Shown here one piece after another: positions 27,001-36,094 of a stretch of 64,000 bases of DNA. Made by a program: the position numbers and the translations under genes. Origin of the DNA: Pseudomonadota bacterium (GTDB lineage Bacteria > Pseudomonadota > Gammaproteobacteria > Burkholderiales > Burkholderiaceae_C); NCBI GenBank assembly GCA_018241265.1, contig JAFEEF010000068.1, positions 62,001 to 126,000 on the forward strand, given 5' to 3'. The notes beneath the pieces are model-generated. The model made no database searches. It was not told where the DNA came from and saw only the letters and a program-made list of their open reading frames with translations. The number at the start of each line of letters is the position of its first letter. Position 1 is the first letter of the stretch.

Positions 27001-27296
27001 AGGCCTGCCTGCTGCGCTTCCGGCCGATCATGATGACGACGATGTGCGCGCTGCTGTCGGGCCTGCCGCTGATGCTCGGCCACGGCGCCGGCTCCGAGCT
27101 GCGCCGGCCGCTCGGCTATGCGATGGTCGGCGGCCTCGTGGTGTCGCAGGCGATGACGCTGTTCACGACGCCGGTGATCTACCTGTACCTCGATCGCGCG
27201 CACGACTGGTACGTGCGACGCAAGGAAGCGCGCGCCGCGCGCCGCGCGCCGAAGCAGGAGCAACAGCGCGTGCCGGGCATCGCCGCCGGCGAGTGA
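24060..27296 (+). CDS. RND multidrug efflux permease (MdtB/MuxB-like)
   Basis: This 1078-residue inner-membrane proton/drug antiporter has the standard length for hydrophobe/amphiphile efflux pumps. It starts in the cytosol, enters helix 1 at [19 protein letters not shown], has the conserved porter motif [20 protein letters not shown], and contains the two helix 4 Asp residues of the proton relay in [20 protein letters not shown]. The final transmembrane block has [15 protein letters not shown]. Sequence style is that of MdtB/MdtC. The canonical MdtABC pump has two different permease genes, whereas only one is here, so it is presumably a homotrimer. Confidence 0.93.
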   Translation: MSTPAAPAPAPEAERPPETRRGVSAAFIKRPIGTSLLAIAILLVGAAVWPLLPVAPLPQVDFPTIQVSASLPGANPETMAANVAQPLERQFSLIPGLSQMTSTSALGTTQIVLQFDLDRNIDGAALDVQTAITAASGQLPTNLPQPPTFRKVNPADQAIMVLAVQSDSLPLIRVNDYADTILAQQISQIEGVGDVAIGGQQKPAVRIQVDPAKIAALGLGLEEVRTAVASTTVSQPTGSIDGKNQSFTVYTNDQVLSAAPWNDMVIAYRGGAPIRVRDIGVAIDGPESVKTGAWSYAGAASSPATVPTNGRSIMLFIRKEAGANVIETVDRIKAAMPRLQAAIPPSVTVSTVVDRTQNIRASVHDVEMTLMITIAAVIAVIFVFLLNVPATVIPGVTVPLALLGTAAVMYTLHYSLDNLSLMALTIAVGFVVDDAIVMLENIYRHIEEGMPPLEAAYKGAGEIGFTIISISVSLVAVFIPLLLMGGIVGRLFREFAVTVTLTIVVSVIVSLTLTPMLCSRFLTNQHAKKHGRLYMLCERGFDAMLAGYKRGLDVVLKHEFITLCVFLLTLTITVVMFIVSPKGFFPQQDTGTIYGFAETSQDASFAATSERFGRISDVVRRDPDVTAFGVFAGGTTANTGTFFIALRPKDQGRTATADQVIARLRPQVARLEGVNLFMQAPQDINVGGRLSRTQYQYTVTDTNLDELNTWAPKLVDKFRTLPQLTDIATDQQNSAAKAALTIDRARASSFGISPAQVDATIYDAIGQRQVAQYYTQTNSYHVVLEVTPALQTDPSLFDKLYITSPLTGQQVPLSAFVKVDTGKSAYLLISHQGQFPAVTISFNLAPGVSLGDAVKAIQKAQGEMGVPSTLTGAFQGTAKAFGDSLASQPYLIAAALISVYIVLGLLYESYIHPLTILSTLPSAGLGALLILRVGGYDLSVIALIGIILLIGIVKKNGIMMIDFALHAEREQGMDSHQAIYQACLLRFRPIMMTTMCALLSGLPLMLGHGAGSELRRPLGYAMVGGLVVSQAMTLFTTPVIYLYLDRAHDWYVRRKEARAARRAPKQEQQRVPGIAAGE

Positions 27297-27304
27297 GCAG
27301 GGCG

Positions 27305-27991
27305 ATGAAGATCCTCGTGGTCGAAGACGAGCTGAAGACGGCCGACTACCTGCAGAAGGGCCTGACCGAGCAGGGCTGCAGCGTCGACGTCGCGCACAAC
27401 GGCCTCGACGGCCAGCACCTCGCGCTCGAGATGGACTACGACGTGATCGTGCTCGACGTGATGGTGCCCGGCCTCGACGGCTACGGCGTGCTGCAGTCGC
27501 TGCGCGCGGTGAAGGACACGCCGGTCATCATGCTGACCGCGCGCGATCGCATCGAGGATCGCGTCAAGGGCCTGCAGGCCGGCGCCGACGACTACCTCGT
27601 CAAGCCGTTCTCGTTCCTCGAGCTGCTCGCGCGGCTGCAGGCGCTGAACCGGCGCGGCCGCAAGCAGGAGAGCGCGCAGCTCAAGGTCGGCGACCTGACG
27701 ATCGACCTGCTCGCGCGCAAGGCCTACCGCGACGGCCAGCGCATCGACCTGACCGCCAAGGAGTTCGCGCTGCTCAGCGTGCTGGCGCGCCACCAGGGCG
27801 AGATCCTGTCCAAGACCGCGATCGCCGAGCTGGTGTGGGACATCAACTTCGACACCAACACCAACGTCGTCGAGGTCGCGATCAAGCGGCTGCGCGCGAA
27901 GATCGACCTGCCGTTCAAGACCAGCCTCGTGCACACGATCCGCGGCATGGGTTATGTGCTCGAGGAGCGCCCGGCGAAGGCGACCGCATGA
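27305..27991 (+). CDS. OmpR/PhoB-family response regulator (CusR/IrlR-like)
   Basis: This 228-residue regulator has a receiver domain ([20 protein letters not shown], phospho-acceptor D51 in [10 protein letters not shown], switch Lys in [16 protein letters not shown]) and a C-terminal winged helix ending [16 protein letters not shown]. The sequence is close in style to heavy-metal-type regulators CusR/IrlR. It starts 8 nt after the permease stop and overlaps the kinase start by 4 nt, so it is probably the dedicated autoregulated activator of this pump. Confidence 0.94.
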   Translation: MKILVVEDELKTADYLQKGLTEQGCSVDVAHNGLDGQHLALEMDYDVIVLDVMVPGLDGYGVLQSLRAVKDTPVIMLTARDRIEDRVKGLQAGADDYLVKPFSFLELLARLQALNRRGRKQESAQLKVGDLTIDLLARKAYRDGQRIDLTAKEFALLSVLARHQGEILSKTAIAELVWDINFDTNTNVVEVAIKRLRAKIDLPFKTSLVHTIRGMGYVLEERPAKATA

Positions 27992-29379
27992 GCCTGCGGC
28001 GCTCGATCGCGGCGAGGTTGGCGGCGATGTTCGCGCTCGGCGCGCTCGTCGTCTTCTCGCTCGTCGGCGTCGTGCTCGATCGCGCGCTCGAGGCCGAGCT
28101 GCGCCAGCACCAGCTGGAGCAGATCGACACCAAGTTCCGCGACATCGAATACGTCATCAAGCGGCTGCGCCAGCCGGCGCAGTGGGACCGGCTGCACGCC
28201 AAGCTCGATGCGCTGACGCCGGCCGACCGCAGCACGCAGTACTGGATCCTGTCGGACGATCCGCAGATCCGCTACGGCCAGGCGCTCGCCGAGATCACCG
28301 GCATCAGCCAGGGCGCGGGCGGCATCGGCGAATTGCGCATCGGCGAGCATGCCGAGCCGATCACGATACGCAGCGAATACCTGCCGGCCGACGGCGACCG
28401 CGCGGCGCTGCGCTTCGTCGTCGGCATCGATTCGGCGTCGTACATGCGCACGCGGCGCGCCTTCGAGTCGGTGCTGCTCGCGATCTCGGCCTGCGGCGTC
28501 GTGATGGCTGCGGCGCTCGGCTATCTCATTGCCCACTGGGGCCTGGTGCCGCTGAAGCGGCTGTCGGAGGAAGCGCACCAGCTGAGCCCGAGCGCACTGT
28601 CGCAACGCCTCAACGTCGCGCCGCTGCCGGCCGAGCTGTCCGATCTCGGCGTGTCGTTCAACGGCGCGCTCGACCGGCTGGAGGCGGCCTACCAGCAGCT
28701 CGAAGGCTTCAATGCCGACGTCACGCACGAGCTGCGCACGCCGCTGTCGAACCTGATCGGTCAGACCCAGGTCGCGCTGTCCCGGGAGCGCACCGTCGCG
28801 CAGCTGGAGGACGTGCTGCACTCCAACCTCGAGGAGCTGGAGCGGCTGCGCAGCATCGTCAACGACATGCTGTTCCTGGCGCGTGCCGACCAGGGCGAGC
28901 GGCCGGTCCGGCTGGTGCCGGCATCGCTCGCCGCCGAGGTCGCCAAGACCGTCGAGTTCCTCGACTTCGTGATGGACGAGGCCGGCGTCAAGGTGCGCGT
29001 GCAGGGCGACGTGCAGGCACCGATCGAGTCGTCGCTGTTCCGCCGCGCGGTGACCAACCTGCTGCAAAACGCAATCCGCCACAGCCGGGCGCAGTCGGAG
29101 ATCGTCATCGACGTGACGGCCGGCGAGACGATGGCGCAGGTCGCGGTGTCGAATCCCGGGCCGGAGATCCCGACCGAGCACCTCGGGCGGCTGTTCGACC
29201 GTTTCTACCGCGTCGACGCCGCGCGCACCAACAGCTGGGAGAACCACGGCCTGGGCCTCGCGATCGTCAAGGCGGTCGCGGCGATGCACGCCGGCAACGT
29301 CTTCGCCGCCAGCCACGACGGCGTCACGACGGTCGGGTTCTCGGTGGCGATGCAGCGCGGCGCGGGGCGCGCTGCGTGA
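27988..29379 (+). CDS. Sensor histidine kinase partner of the efflux response regulator
   Basis: This 463-residue inner-membrane kinase has two membrane segments flanking a periplasmic sensor of about 130 residues (to [17 protein letters not shown]), a HAMP linker, a dimerisation helix with phospho-acceptor H247 in [15 protein letters not shown], and ATPase boxes N ([12 protein letters not shown]), G1/F ([14 protein letters not shown]) and G2 ([11 protein letters not shown]). It fits the heavy-metal sensor kinase family (CusS/IrlS). The coupled position shows it reports an envelope or metal/drug signal to the response regulator of the same operon. Confidence 0.94.
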   Translation: MSLRRSIAARLAAMFALGALVVFSLVGVVLDRALEAELRQHQLEQIDTKFRDIEYVIKRLRQPAQWDRLHAKLDALTPADRSTQYWILSDDPQIRYGQALAEITGISQGAGGIGELRIGEHAEPITIRSEYLPADGDRAALRFVVGIDSASYMRTRRAFESVLLAISACGVVMAAALGYLIAHWGLVPLKRLSEEAHQLSPSALSQRLNVAPLPAELSDLGVSFNGALDRLEAAYQQLEGFNADVTHELRTPLSNLIGQTQVALSRERTVAQLEDVLHSNLEELERLRSIVNDMLFLARADQGERPVRLVPASLAAEVAKTVEFLDFVMDEAGVKVRVQGDVQAPIESSLFRRAVTNLLQNAIRHSRAQSEIVIDVTAGETMAQVAVSNPGPEIPTEHLGRLFDRFYRVDAARTNSWENHGLGLAIVKAVAAMHAGNVFAASHDGVTTVGFSVAMQRGAGRAA

Positions 29380-29385
29380 CGGGCG

Positions 29386-30330
29386 TCAGAACAAGGCCAT
29401 GCTCAGCTTGCGCCGGTACGCATCGACCACCGGATCGGACGGCGTCGCGACCATCTTGCCGGCGACTTCCAGCGTGCCCTTGGCCGCCGCCGCTTCGGCC
29501 TTGGCCGGCGCCGGCTTCTTCATCAGCTCGAGGATCGCGACATAGGTCTTGCGCGCAGCCTCGTCGTGCCACGCCTTGTCGCGCATGATGATCTCGAGCA
29601 GCTCGTCCATCGCCTCGGTGTAGCGCTGCGCCGCGAAGTGGCTCTGCGCGAGTTCGAACCGGGCATCGAAGTCGCGCTTGTTCGCGGCGATCGCGGCGGT
29701 GAGATCGGCCGCGCTGCGTGCCTTCGCGGCAGCCTCCTGCGCGGCGATCCACGCGCCGCAGGCGGCCAGGCGCGCGTCGAGCAGCATGTTGCCGGCCACC
29801 GGCTCGAAGATGCGCTTGGCGTCGTCGAGCCGTCCCATGGCCAGCAGCGCGCGCAGGTAGTCGTAGCGCGCGTTGTCGTTGGCCGGATTGATCGCGACGG
29901 CCTCCTGCAGCTTGCCGAGCGCCGATTCGGTGTCGCCCTCGGCCATCAGCTCCTCGGCCGCCAGCGCTTCTTCTTCGGCCGCGACTTCGTCGGCGCTCGG
30001 CACGTGCTTGTCGAGGAAGGCGCGCACTTCGGCTTCGGGCAGCGCGCCGACGAAGCCGTCGACCGGCTGGCCGTCCTTGAACAGCACGCACAGCGGGATG
30101 CTGCGCACGCCGAACATCTGCGACAGCTGGCCGGCGATCTCGGGCTGCTCGTCGGCGTTCAGCTTGGCGAGCACGAAGCGGCCGGCGTAGGCGGTCTCGA
30201 GGCGCTCGAGCACCGGGCCGAGCTGCTTGCACGGACCGCACCACGGCGCCCAGATGTCGAGCAGCACGGGCTGCTGCATCGAGGCTTCGATCAGGTCGGC
30301 CTGCAGGTTGTTCAGGGTGATGGCTTGCAT
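29386..30330 (-). CDS. Thioredoxin-TPR co-chaperone (CnoX/YbbN-like)
   Basis: This 314-residue cytosolic protein has an N-terminal thioredoxin domain with an intact active site W-C31-G-P-C34 ([18 protein letters not shown]) and a C-terminal helical TPR region ([40 protein letters not shown]). E. coli CnoX has lost one catalytic Cys, while many other CnoX proteins keep CGPC, as here. In that family the protein protects chaperone clients from over-oxidation. It is convergent with the histidine kinase gene. Confidence 0.88.
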   Translation of the reverse strand: MQAITLNNLQADLIEASMQQPVLLDIWAPWCGPCKQLGPVLERLETAYAGRFVLAKLNADEQPEIAGQLSQMFGVRSIPLCVLFKDGQPVDGFVGALPEAEVRAFLDKHVPSADEVAAEEEALAAEELMAEGDTESALGKLQEAVAINPANDNARYDYLRALLAMGRLDDAKRIFEPVAGNMLLDARLAACGAWIAAQEAAAKARSAADLTAAIAANKRDFDARFELAQSHFAAQRYTEAMDELLEIIMRDKAWHDEAARKTYVAILELMKKPAPAKAEAAAAKGTLEVAGKMVATPSDPVVDAYRRKLSMALF

Positions 30331-30397
30331 GGTCTGGTGCGCTGTGGGCGGCTGCCGCGGCGGCGGCGCGATCGACGGCAGATGACGACGTGCCGCC

Positions 30398-30403
30398 TAC
30401 AAT
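30398..30403 (+). promoter_or_regulatory. Candidate -10 box of purE
   Basis: TACAAT, one base from the sigma-70 consensus, lies 35 nt before the proposed purE TTG start and is typical of Burkholderiales housekeeping promoters. No good -35 is found at 16-18 nt, so assignment is tentative. Confidence 0.45.
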
Positions 30404-30437
30404 TCAAGGTTTCATCATCCAGCACGTGGAGCGAGCT

Positions 30438-30935
30438 TTGAGCAGCGCCCCGGTCGTGGTGGGCGTGGTGATGGGTTCCAGCAGCGACTGGGATACGTTG
30501 CGCGCTGCCACTCAGATTCTCGCCGAGTTCGGCGTCCCGCACGAAGCCCGCGTCGTCTCCGCGCACCGCATGCCGGACGACATGTTCGCCTATGCCGAAG
30601 CGGCCGCCGGCCGCGGGCTGAAGGCGATCATCGCCGGCGCCGGCGGCGCGGCGCACCTGCCCGGCATGCTCGCCGCCAAGACGACCGTGCCAGTGCTCGG
30701 CGTGCCGGTCGCGAGCCGGCACCTGCAGGGCGTCGATTCGCTGCACTCGATCGTGCAGATGCCCAAGGGCATTCCGGTCGCGACCTTCGCGATCGGCGAG
30801 GCAGGCGCCGCCAACGCGGCGCTGTTCGCGGTCGCGATGCTGGCGAACGAGGACGCCGCGCTGCGCGAGCGCCTCGCGGCGTTCCGCGCGCGCCAGACCG
30901 AGGCGGCGCGCGCGATGACGGTCGGCACGACATGA
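30438..30935 (+). CDS. purE: N5-carboxyaminoimidazole ribonucleotide mutase
   Basis: This protein of about 165 residues catalyses N5-CAIR to CAIR in purine synthesis. Class I PurE motifs are present: [54 protein letters not shown] and [20 protein letters not shown] prefer the TTG start at 30438 because GGAG (30428-30431) precedes it and it gives family length; an ATG at 30390 would place the candidate -10 inside the gene. It overlaps purK by 4 nt. Confidence 0.95.
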   Translation: MSSAPVVVGVVMGSSSDWDTLRAATQILAEFGVPHEARVVSAHRMPDDMFAYAEAAAGRGLKAIIAGAGGAAHLPGMLAAKTTVPVLGVPVASRHLQGVDSLHSIVQMPKGIPVATFAIGEAGAANAALFAVAMLANEDAALRERLAAFRARQTEAARAMTVGTT

Positions 30936-32089
30936 CGGCCCGGTTGCCCGGCGCGACGCTGGGAGTGATGGGCGGCGGCCAGCTCGGCCGCATGTTCGTG
31001 CATGCGGCGCAGCAGCTCGGCTACCGCACCGTCGTGCTCGACCCCGATCCGGCCAGCCCCGCCGGCGAGATCGCGCATCGCCACATCCGTGCCGACTACC
31101 TCGATGCCGACGGCCTCGCGGCGCTCGCCGACGCTTGCGATGCGATCACGACCGAGTTCGAGAACGTGCCGGCCGAGGCCTTGCAGCGGCTGGCTGCGCG
31201 GCGTCCCGTGGCGCCGTCGGCCGCGGCCGTCGCGGTGTGCCAGGATCGCGCCGCCGAGAAGGCACACTTCGAGCGCAGCGGCGTCGCCTGCGCGCCGCAT
31301 GTGGTGATTGCGAGCGAGGCCGATCTCGCGCGCATCGACGATGCGCTGCTGCCGGGCATCCTGAAGACCGCGCGGCTCGGCTACGACGGCAAGGGCCAGG
31401 TACGGGTGCGCGATCGGACCGAACTCGCGAGCGCCTGGCGCGCGCTCGGCCGCGTCGCCTGCGTGCTCGAGCGGATGCTGCCGCTCGCGCTCGAGCTCAG
31501 CGTGATCGTCGCCCGGGCGTCGGACGGCGATGTCGTGCACCTGCCGGTCCAGCAGAACCTGCATCGCGACGGCATCCTCGCGGTGACGCGCGTGCCGGCG
31601 CCGGGCGTCGACGCCGCGCTCGCGGCACGTGCCTTCGAAGCCGCGGGCCGCATCGCCGCGACGCTGGGCTACGTCGGCGTGCTGTGCGTCGAGTTCTTCG
31701 TGCTCGACGACGGCGCGCTGGTCGCCAACGAGATGGCGCCGCGCCCGCACAATTCGGGCCACTACAGCATCGACGCCTGCGACCTGTCGCAGTTCGAGCT
31801 GCAGGTGCGCACGCTCGCCGGCCTGCCGCTGGTCGCGCCGCGGCTGCATTCGCCGTGCGTGATGCTCAACCTGCTCGGCGACCTGTGGTTCGATGCCGGC
31901 GGCCGCGAGAGGACGCCCGACTGGGCACCCGTGCTCGCGCTGCAGGGCGCCAGGCTGCATCTGTACGGCAAGGCGAGTGCGCGCAAGGCCCGCAAGATGG
32001 GCCATCTGACGATCGTCGCCGCGACGGCCGAGGAAGCCGACCGGACGGCCAGCGTCGCCGCCGGCCGGCTCGGGCTGCCGAGCCGGTGA
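30932..32089 (+). CDS. purK: N5-carboxyaminoimidazole ribonucleotide synthase
   Basis: This 385-residue ATP-grasp enzyme converts AIR, bicarbonate and ATP to N5-CAIR. It begins with the dinucleotide-like loop [20 protein letters not shown], has the PurK motif [12 protein letters not shown], the ATP-grasp segments [16 protein letters not shown] and [20 protein letters not shown], and the hallmark [14 protein letters not shown]. It is coupled to purE by a 4-nt overlap and followed 14 nt later by sua5. Confidence 0.96.
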   Translation: MTARLPGATLGVMGGGQLGRMFVHAAQQLGYRTVVLDPDPASPAGEIAHRHIRADYLDADGLAALADACDAITTEFENVPAEALQRLAARRPVAPSAAAVAVCQDRAAEKAHFERSGVACAPHVVIASEADLARIDDALLPGILKTARLGYDGKGQVRVRDRTELASAWRALGRVACVLERMLPLALELSVIVARASDGDVVHLPVQQNLHRDGILAVTRVPAPGVDAALAARAFEAAGRIAATLGYVGVLCVEFFVLDDGALVANEMAPRPHNSGHYSIDACDLSQFELQVRTLAGLPLVAPRLHSPCVMLNLLGDLWFDAGGRERTPDWAPVLALQGARLHLYGKASARKARKMGHLTIVAATAEEADRTASVAAGRLGLPSR

Positions 32090-32103
32090 CGGCGCGAGCT
32101 GCC

Positions 32104-33084
32104 ATGCGCCTCGACGGCCACGATCCGGCGGCGATCGCCGAGGCAGCGGACTTGCTCGCCGCCGGCGCGCTGGTCGCGTTCCCGACCGAGACGGTCTACG
32201 GCCTCGGCGCGCGCGCCGACGACGATGCCGCGGTCGAGAAGATCTACGCCGCCAAGGGCCGGCCGGCCGACCATCCGCTGATCGTCCACGTCGTCGATGC
32301 CGCCGCCGCAGCGCGCTGGGCGGCGCCATGGACGGCCCTCGCGGCGCGCCTGGCCGACGCGTTCTGGCCCGGGCCGGTGACGCTGATCGTGCCGCGCTCG
32401 CCCGCACTCGGCACGACCGCCGCCGGCGGCCACCCGACGATCGGGCTGCGCTGTCCGGCGCATCCGGTCGCAGGTGCGCTGCTCGCCGCGGCGGCCGAGC
32501 GCGGCGTGGCCGGCGTCGCCGCGCCGAGCGCGAACCGGTTCGGCCGCGTCAGCCCCACGCTCGCAGCGCACGTCGAATCGGAGTTCGACGGGGCGATTCC
32601 GGTGCTCGACGGCGGCGCGTGCGATGTCGGCATCGAATCGGCGATCGTCGACTGCACGCGCGATCGGCCGGTGCTGCTGCGGCCCGGCATCGTCAGCGCG
32701 GCCGAGATCGAAGCGGCCGCCGGCATGCCGCTGATGGAGATCGATGCCGACGCGCCGCGCGCCTCCGGGACGCTGGCCTCGCACTACGCGCCGCGCGCGA
32801 CCGTGCGGCTGATGGCCACGCCGACCCTGCGCACCGCGCTCGAGGTGCTCGGCCAGACGCCGCTGAGGCTGGCGGTATATTCGCGTACCCTGCCGCTCGA
32901 CCTGGCGCCGAGCGTGCGCCATCGGCGCATGCCGGCGGGCGCGCGGCAGGCAGCGCATGAACTGTTCTCGGTGATGCGGGAGCTCGACGCCGAAGGCGCC
33001 CATCTGATCTGGGTCGAAGAGCCGCCGCCGGATCCGGCATGGGACGGAGTACGCGACCGCCTGCGGCGAGCCGCCGCAACGTGA
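32104..33084 (+). CDS. L-threonylcarbamoyladenylate synthase, Sua5 type
   Basis: This 326-residue enzyme makes threonylcarbamoyl-AMP from Thr, bicarbonate and ATP for tRNA t6A37. The YrdC-type catalytic domain (about 1-205) shows GALVAFPTETVYGLGARADD, KGRPADHPLIVHV, FWPGPVTLIVPR and APSANRFGRVSPTLAAHV. The ASGTLASHYAPRATVRLM linker and a C-terminal Sua5 Rossmann-like domain follow, so it is the two-domain Sua5/TsaC2 form. TsaB is encoded 4.5 kb downstream. Confidence 0.94.
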   Translation: MRLDGHDPAAIAEAADLLAAGALVAFPTETVYGLGARADDDAAVEKIYAAKGRPADHPLIVHVVDAAAAARWAAPWTALAARLADAFWPGPVTLIVPRSPALGTTAAGGHPTIGLRCPAHPVAGALLAAAAERGVAGVAAPSANRFGRVSPTLAAHVESEFDGAIPVLDGGACDVGIESAIVDCTRDRPVLLRPGIVSAAEIEAAAGMPLMEIDADAPRASGTLASHYAPRATVRLMATPTLRTALEVLGQTPLRLAVYSRTLPLDLAPSVRHRRMPAGARQAAHELFSVMRELDAEGAHLIWVEEPPPDPAWDGVRDRLRRAAAT

Positions 33085-33102
33085 GCCCGCGTCAGCGCGG
33101 GC
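33085..33102 (+). repeat. GC-rich hairpin after the Sua5 gene
   Basis: GCCCGCG (33085-33091) and CGCGGGC (33096-33102) form a perfect 7-bp stem with loop TCAG directly after the stop codon. No T-tract follows, so it may be only a 3'-end stabiliser or weak terminator, 19 nt before the next gene. Confidence 0.4.
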
Positions 33103-33121
33103 GCCTTGGAGCAAGCGAAGC

Positions 33122-34090
33122 ATGATGTTTATGGTGTATCGGTGGCGCCGCATGGCACGGATCGTGGCGGTGGCATCGGCGGCGCTGCTCGGCGCCTGCG
33201 GCGGCGGCGAGCAGGTCTCGCGCTTCACGGCGCAGCGCATACTCGCCTTCGGCGACGAGTCGAGCGTGATCAACGCCGACGGCAGCAAGTACACCGTCAA
33301 CGCGGTATTCGCCGGCACGTCGACCCTCGATTGCCAAGCCAACCCGTTGTGGATCCAGGTCGTCGCGAGCCTCTATACGCTGGCGTTCCCGCAGTGCAAC
33401 CCGAACAACCTCGGCTCGCCTAGCGGTCGCATCTACGCAGTCGCCGGCGCGCACGCCGCCGACCTCGAAGGCCAGATCGCGCAGCAAGACGCGCTCGGCG
33501 GCTACACCGGCACCGACCTGGTGACGATCCTGATCGGCCAGAACGACATCCTCGATGCCTATGCGGAATACCCGGCGCTGACCGAGGATCAGCTCAAGGC
33601 CAACCTGAAGCAACTCGGCCAGAACGTCGCGGCGCAGGTCAACAAGGTCGCCGACGCCGGCGCGAAGGTGCTCATCGCGACCGTGCCCGATCTCGGGCTG
33701 ACGCCGTTCGCGATCAACGAGAAGACCACGCACGGCGACATCGACCGGGCCCAGCTGCTGAGCGATCTGACCTTGGCGTTCAACACCGGCCTGCGTGCCA
33801 ATCTCGAGAACGACGGCACGAAGATCGGCCTCGTGCTCGAGGACGAGCGTCTGCAGGCGATCGTCGTCGTGCCGCTCTTCTACAGCTACACCAACATCGT
33901 CAACGGCGTCTGCGCGAAACCGCTGCCCCATTGCACGACGTCGACGACGGTGACCGACCCGGCATCGATCAGCGGCGCTCCGGCCAACAGCGCGACGTGG
34001 CTGTGGGCCGACAGCACGCACCTCAGCGCGACCGCGCAGGCCGACTTCGGCAGCCTCGCTGCGTCACGCGCGACCAACAACCCGTTCTGA
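33122..34090 (+). CDS. SGNH/GDSL-like lipoprotein with altered nucleophile motif
   Basis: This 322-residue exported lipoprotein (signal ending ALLGAC) is a paralogue of the next gene. Block I of SGNH hydrolases should read GDSL, but here it is G44-D45-E46-S47 in ILAFGDESSVINADG, so Glu replaces the nucleophilic Ser, which may have shifted one place. Block III is LIGQNDI and block V WADSTHLS, both near canonical. It may be a non-catalytic or differently active relative, perhaps a binding protein. SD GGAG lies at 33107-33110. A later Met (33152) is an alternative start. The paralogue pairing, with a conserved GGKYTVN/GSKYTVN segment, suggests an old tandem duplication. Confidence 0.8.
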   Translation: MMFMVYRWRRMARIVAVASAALLGACGGGEQVSRFTAQRILAFGDESSVINADGSKYTVNAVFAGTSTLDCQANPLWIQVVASLYTLAFPQCNPNNLGSPSGRIYAVAGAHAADLEGQIAQQDALGGYTGTDLVTILIGQNDILDAYAEYPALTEDQLKANLKQLGQNVAAQVNKVADAGAKVLIATVPDLGLTPFAINEKTTHGDIDRAQLLSDLTLAFNTGLRANLENDGTKIGLVLEDERLQAIVVVPLFYSYTNIVNGVCAKPLPHCTTSTTVTDPASISGAPANSATWLWADSTHLSATAQADFGSLAASRATNNPF

Positions 34091-34246
34091 ACGCGAAAGC
34101 GGCTACGCGGCTCGGCGCGGCATCGGATTTCGGACGCGAAGGCGCAAAGAAACGCAAAGCCGACGAGGAAGCGGGACTGCTGCGAACCGTCACGCGGTCG
34201 TTGTTCAAGCCGGGTTTGCCCGTGAGGCGAGCCATCGGACGAGGCC

Positions 34247-34285
34247 TATAGTGCCTGCGCGAAAAGCGAACGGTCGTACGCTTTT
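34247..34285 (+). promoter_or_regulatory. Candidate -10 and leader inverted repeat before the second SGNH gene
   Basis: TATAGT (34247-34252) resembles a -10 box. Just downstream, AAAAGCG (34262-34268) and CGCTTTT (34279-34285) form a perfect 7-bp inverted repeat with a 10-nt spacer, which would be near the 5' end of the transcript. It could be an operator or a leader hairpin. No convincing -35 was found. Confidence 0.4.
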
Positions 34286-34308
34286 GCGTCAGTCGCAACG
34301 AGGTCTGC

Positions 34309-35391
34309 ATGAGCAAATTCCGATCGATGATCTGGGCAGCGGCGGCCACCGCACTGCTCGCCGCCTGCGGCGGCGGCGGTGACGGCGACCAGAGCCCCGC
34401 GGTCCACTATTCGAAGCTGGTGGTGTTCGGCGACAGCCTGAGCGACGTCGGCAGCTATGCCACGCCGGGCATCGTCGCGCAGGGCGGCGGCAAGTACACC
34501 GTCAACGGCAGCGGCGCGATGATCTGGGTCGAGCGGCTGGCCGCGCAGATACAGGTGACGGCACCGTGCGCGGCCGAGACCGGGCTGGACGCGAGCGGGC
34601 CGTTCGCGGCGCTCGCCGCGCCGGCGACGACGCACGCCGACTGCTACGACTATGCGCAGGGCGGATCGCGCGTCACCGATCCGATCGGCGTGGCGAACGC
34701 CGCGGTGCTGCCGGGCGACACCTCCGGCTACCTCGGCCAGCTCACCGTGCCGGTCGTGACGCAGATGCAGAACCATCTCGCGGCCGTCGGCGGCAGCTAT
34801 GCCGGCGACGAACTGGTTACCGTGCTCGCCGGCGGCAACGACCTGTTCGTCAACCTGGCGACCCTGTCGGCCACCGTGATGGCGGGCGGCGACCCGACGG
34901 CGGCGGCGACCGCCGCGGTGACCGCGATGGCCACCGCGGGTGGTCAGCTCGCCGGCTATGTGCAGAGCCTCGTGCTCGCCAAGGGGGCGACGCACGTCGT
35001 CGTCGTCAACCTGCCGGACGTCGGCAAGACGCCGTTCGCGCTGTCGCAGGATGCGCAGACGCAGGGGCTGATCGAGCAGATGAACCAGGCCTTCAACGAC
35101 CAGCTCGCGACCGGGCTTTCGGGCGTTGCCGGCGTGCTGCTGGTCGACCTCTACACGCAGTCCGGCAACCAGGCGGCCAACCCGGCCCTGTACGCGCTGA
35201 CCAACATCACCGACACCGCCTGCGACTTGACGAAGACGCCGATCGGATCGCTGACCTGCAGCGACGCGACCGTGATCGCGGGCGACATCTCGCACTACGC
35301 CTATGCCGACACCGTGCACCCGACGCCGTACGGCTACGAGTTGATCGCCGAATTCGTCGCCCAGCAACTGCTGGTCGCCGGCTGGCTCTGA
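34309..35391 (+). CDS. SGNH/GDSL-family esterase lipoprotein
   Basis: This 360-residue exported lipoprotein has lipobox LLAAC (Cys20) followed by a Gly-rich stretch, then all SGNH blocks: block I VVFGDSLSDVG with nucleophile Ser43, block III LAGGNDLF with catalytic Asn, and block V YADTVHPTPYGYEL with the Asp-His pair. It should hydrolyse acyl esters in the periplasm or on the outer membrane; the substrate is unknown. SD GAGG stands 7 nt upstream of the ATG. It is adjacent to a degenerate paralogue and followed by ompW after 19 nt. Confidence 0.92.
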   Translation: MSKFRSMIWAAAATALLAACGGGGDGDQSPAVHYSKLVVFGDSLSDVGSYATPGIVAQGGGKYTVNGSGAMIWVERLAAQIQVTAPCAAETGLDASGPFAALAAPATTHADCYDYAQGGSRVTDPIGVANAAVLPGDTSGYLGQLTVPVVTQMQNHLAAVGGSYAGDELVTVLAGGNDLFVNLATLSATVMAGGDPTAAATAAVTAMATAGGQLAGYVQSLVLAKGATHVVVVNLPDVGKTPFALSQDAQTQGLIEQMNQAFNDQLATGLSGVAGVLLVDLYTQSGNQAANPALYALTNITDTACDLTKTPIGSLTCSDATVIAGDISHYAYADTVHPTPYGYELIAEFVAQQLLVAGWL

Positions 35392-35410
35392 CGACGAAGG
35401 AGCTGCCGTC

Positions 35411-36094
35411 ATGCAAGCGCCCACCAAGAAGCTCGCCCTCACGCTGTCGGCCGCCGCCCTCGCACTGGCCGGCCACGCGGCCGCCCGGGCCCAGGCGGCC
35501 GGTACCTGGATGGTCAAGGCCGGCGTCAACAACATCAATCCGCAGGTCGGCAGCGGCGACCTGTCCGCGCCCAGCCTGCCGCACACCCAGATCGACATCA
35601 AGGACGCGACGTCGGCGATCGTCACGCTGGGCTACATGGCCACCGACAACCTGTCGGTCGAGTTCTATGCCGGCCTGCCGTACAAGCACGACATCGTCGG
35701 CGCCGGCGCGATCGAAGGGGTCGGCAAGATCGGCTCGGTGAAGCAGGTGTCGCCGACCTTGTTCGGCCAGTACCGCTTCTTCGCCGCCGACGCCGCATTT
35801 CGCCCTTACGTCGGCCTCGGCGTGACCTATGCGCACTTCTACGGCGAGGAAGGCTCCGGCACGCTGACCGCGCTGACCAACCCGGGCGGCCCGCCGACGC
35901 GCATCGACGCGAGCTCGGCCTGGGGCGCGTCGCCCGAGATCGGCGCGACGATACGCATCGACGACCACTGGTTCGTCGACGCATCGGTGATCAAGACCTT
36001 CATCAAGAACAAGGCCACCTTGTCGACCGGGCAGACGATAGACGTGCGGCTCGATCCGATCTCGGCGAACCTGTCGATCGGCTATCGCTTCTGA
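35411..36094 (+). CDS. OmpW-family outer-membrane protein
   Basis: This 227-residue protein has a signal peptide (residues 1-30, ending ARAQAAG) and a small beta-barrel pattern of the OmpW/AlkL family: WMVKAGVNNINPQVGSGD at the N-terminus, TLGYMATDNLSVEFYAGLPY, TLFGQYRFF, YVGLGVTYAHF, and the terminal strand ANLSIGYRF ending in Phe. OmpW proteins let small hydrophobic molecules cross the outer membrane. It follows the esterase gene by 19 nt; its 3' end overlaps the convergent dacB by 13 nt. Confidence 0.92.
   Translation: MQAPTKKLALTLSAAALALAGHAAARAQAAGTWMVKAGVNNINPQVGSGDLSAPSLPHTQIDIKDATSAIVTLGYMATDNLSVEFYAGLPYKHDIVGAGAIEGVGKIGSVKQVSPTLFGQYRFFAADAAFRPYVGLGVTYAHFYGEEGSGTLTALTNPGGPPTRIDASSAWGASPEIGATIRIDDHWFVDASVIKTFIKNKATLSTGQTIDVRLDPISANLSIGYRF

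Noticed and set aside
23838..27263. 1141-codon open frame on the minus strand
   Set aside because: It is antisense to the RND permease, with low-complexity His/Arg/Asp composition and no recognisable motif.
24203..27991. 1262-codon plus-strand frame
   Set aside because: Only its end (27305-27991) codes for a real protein, the response regulator. The earlier part is an out-of-frame reading of the permease gene.
29640..29670. tRNA-like T-loop sequence gttcgaac
   Set aside because: It is within the thioredoxin-TPR coding sequence and has no cloverleaf around it. I found no tRNA gene in the window.
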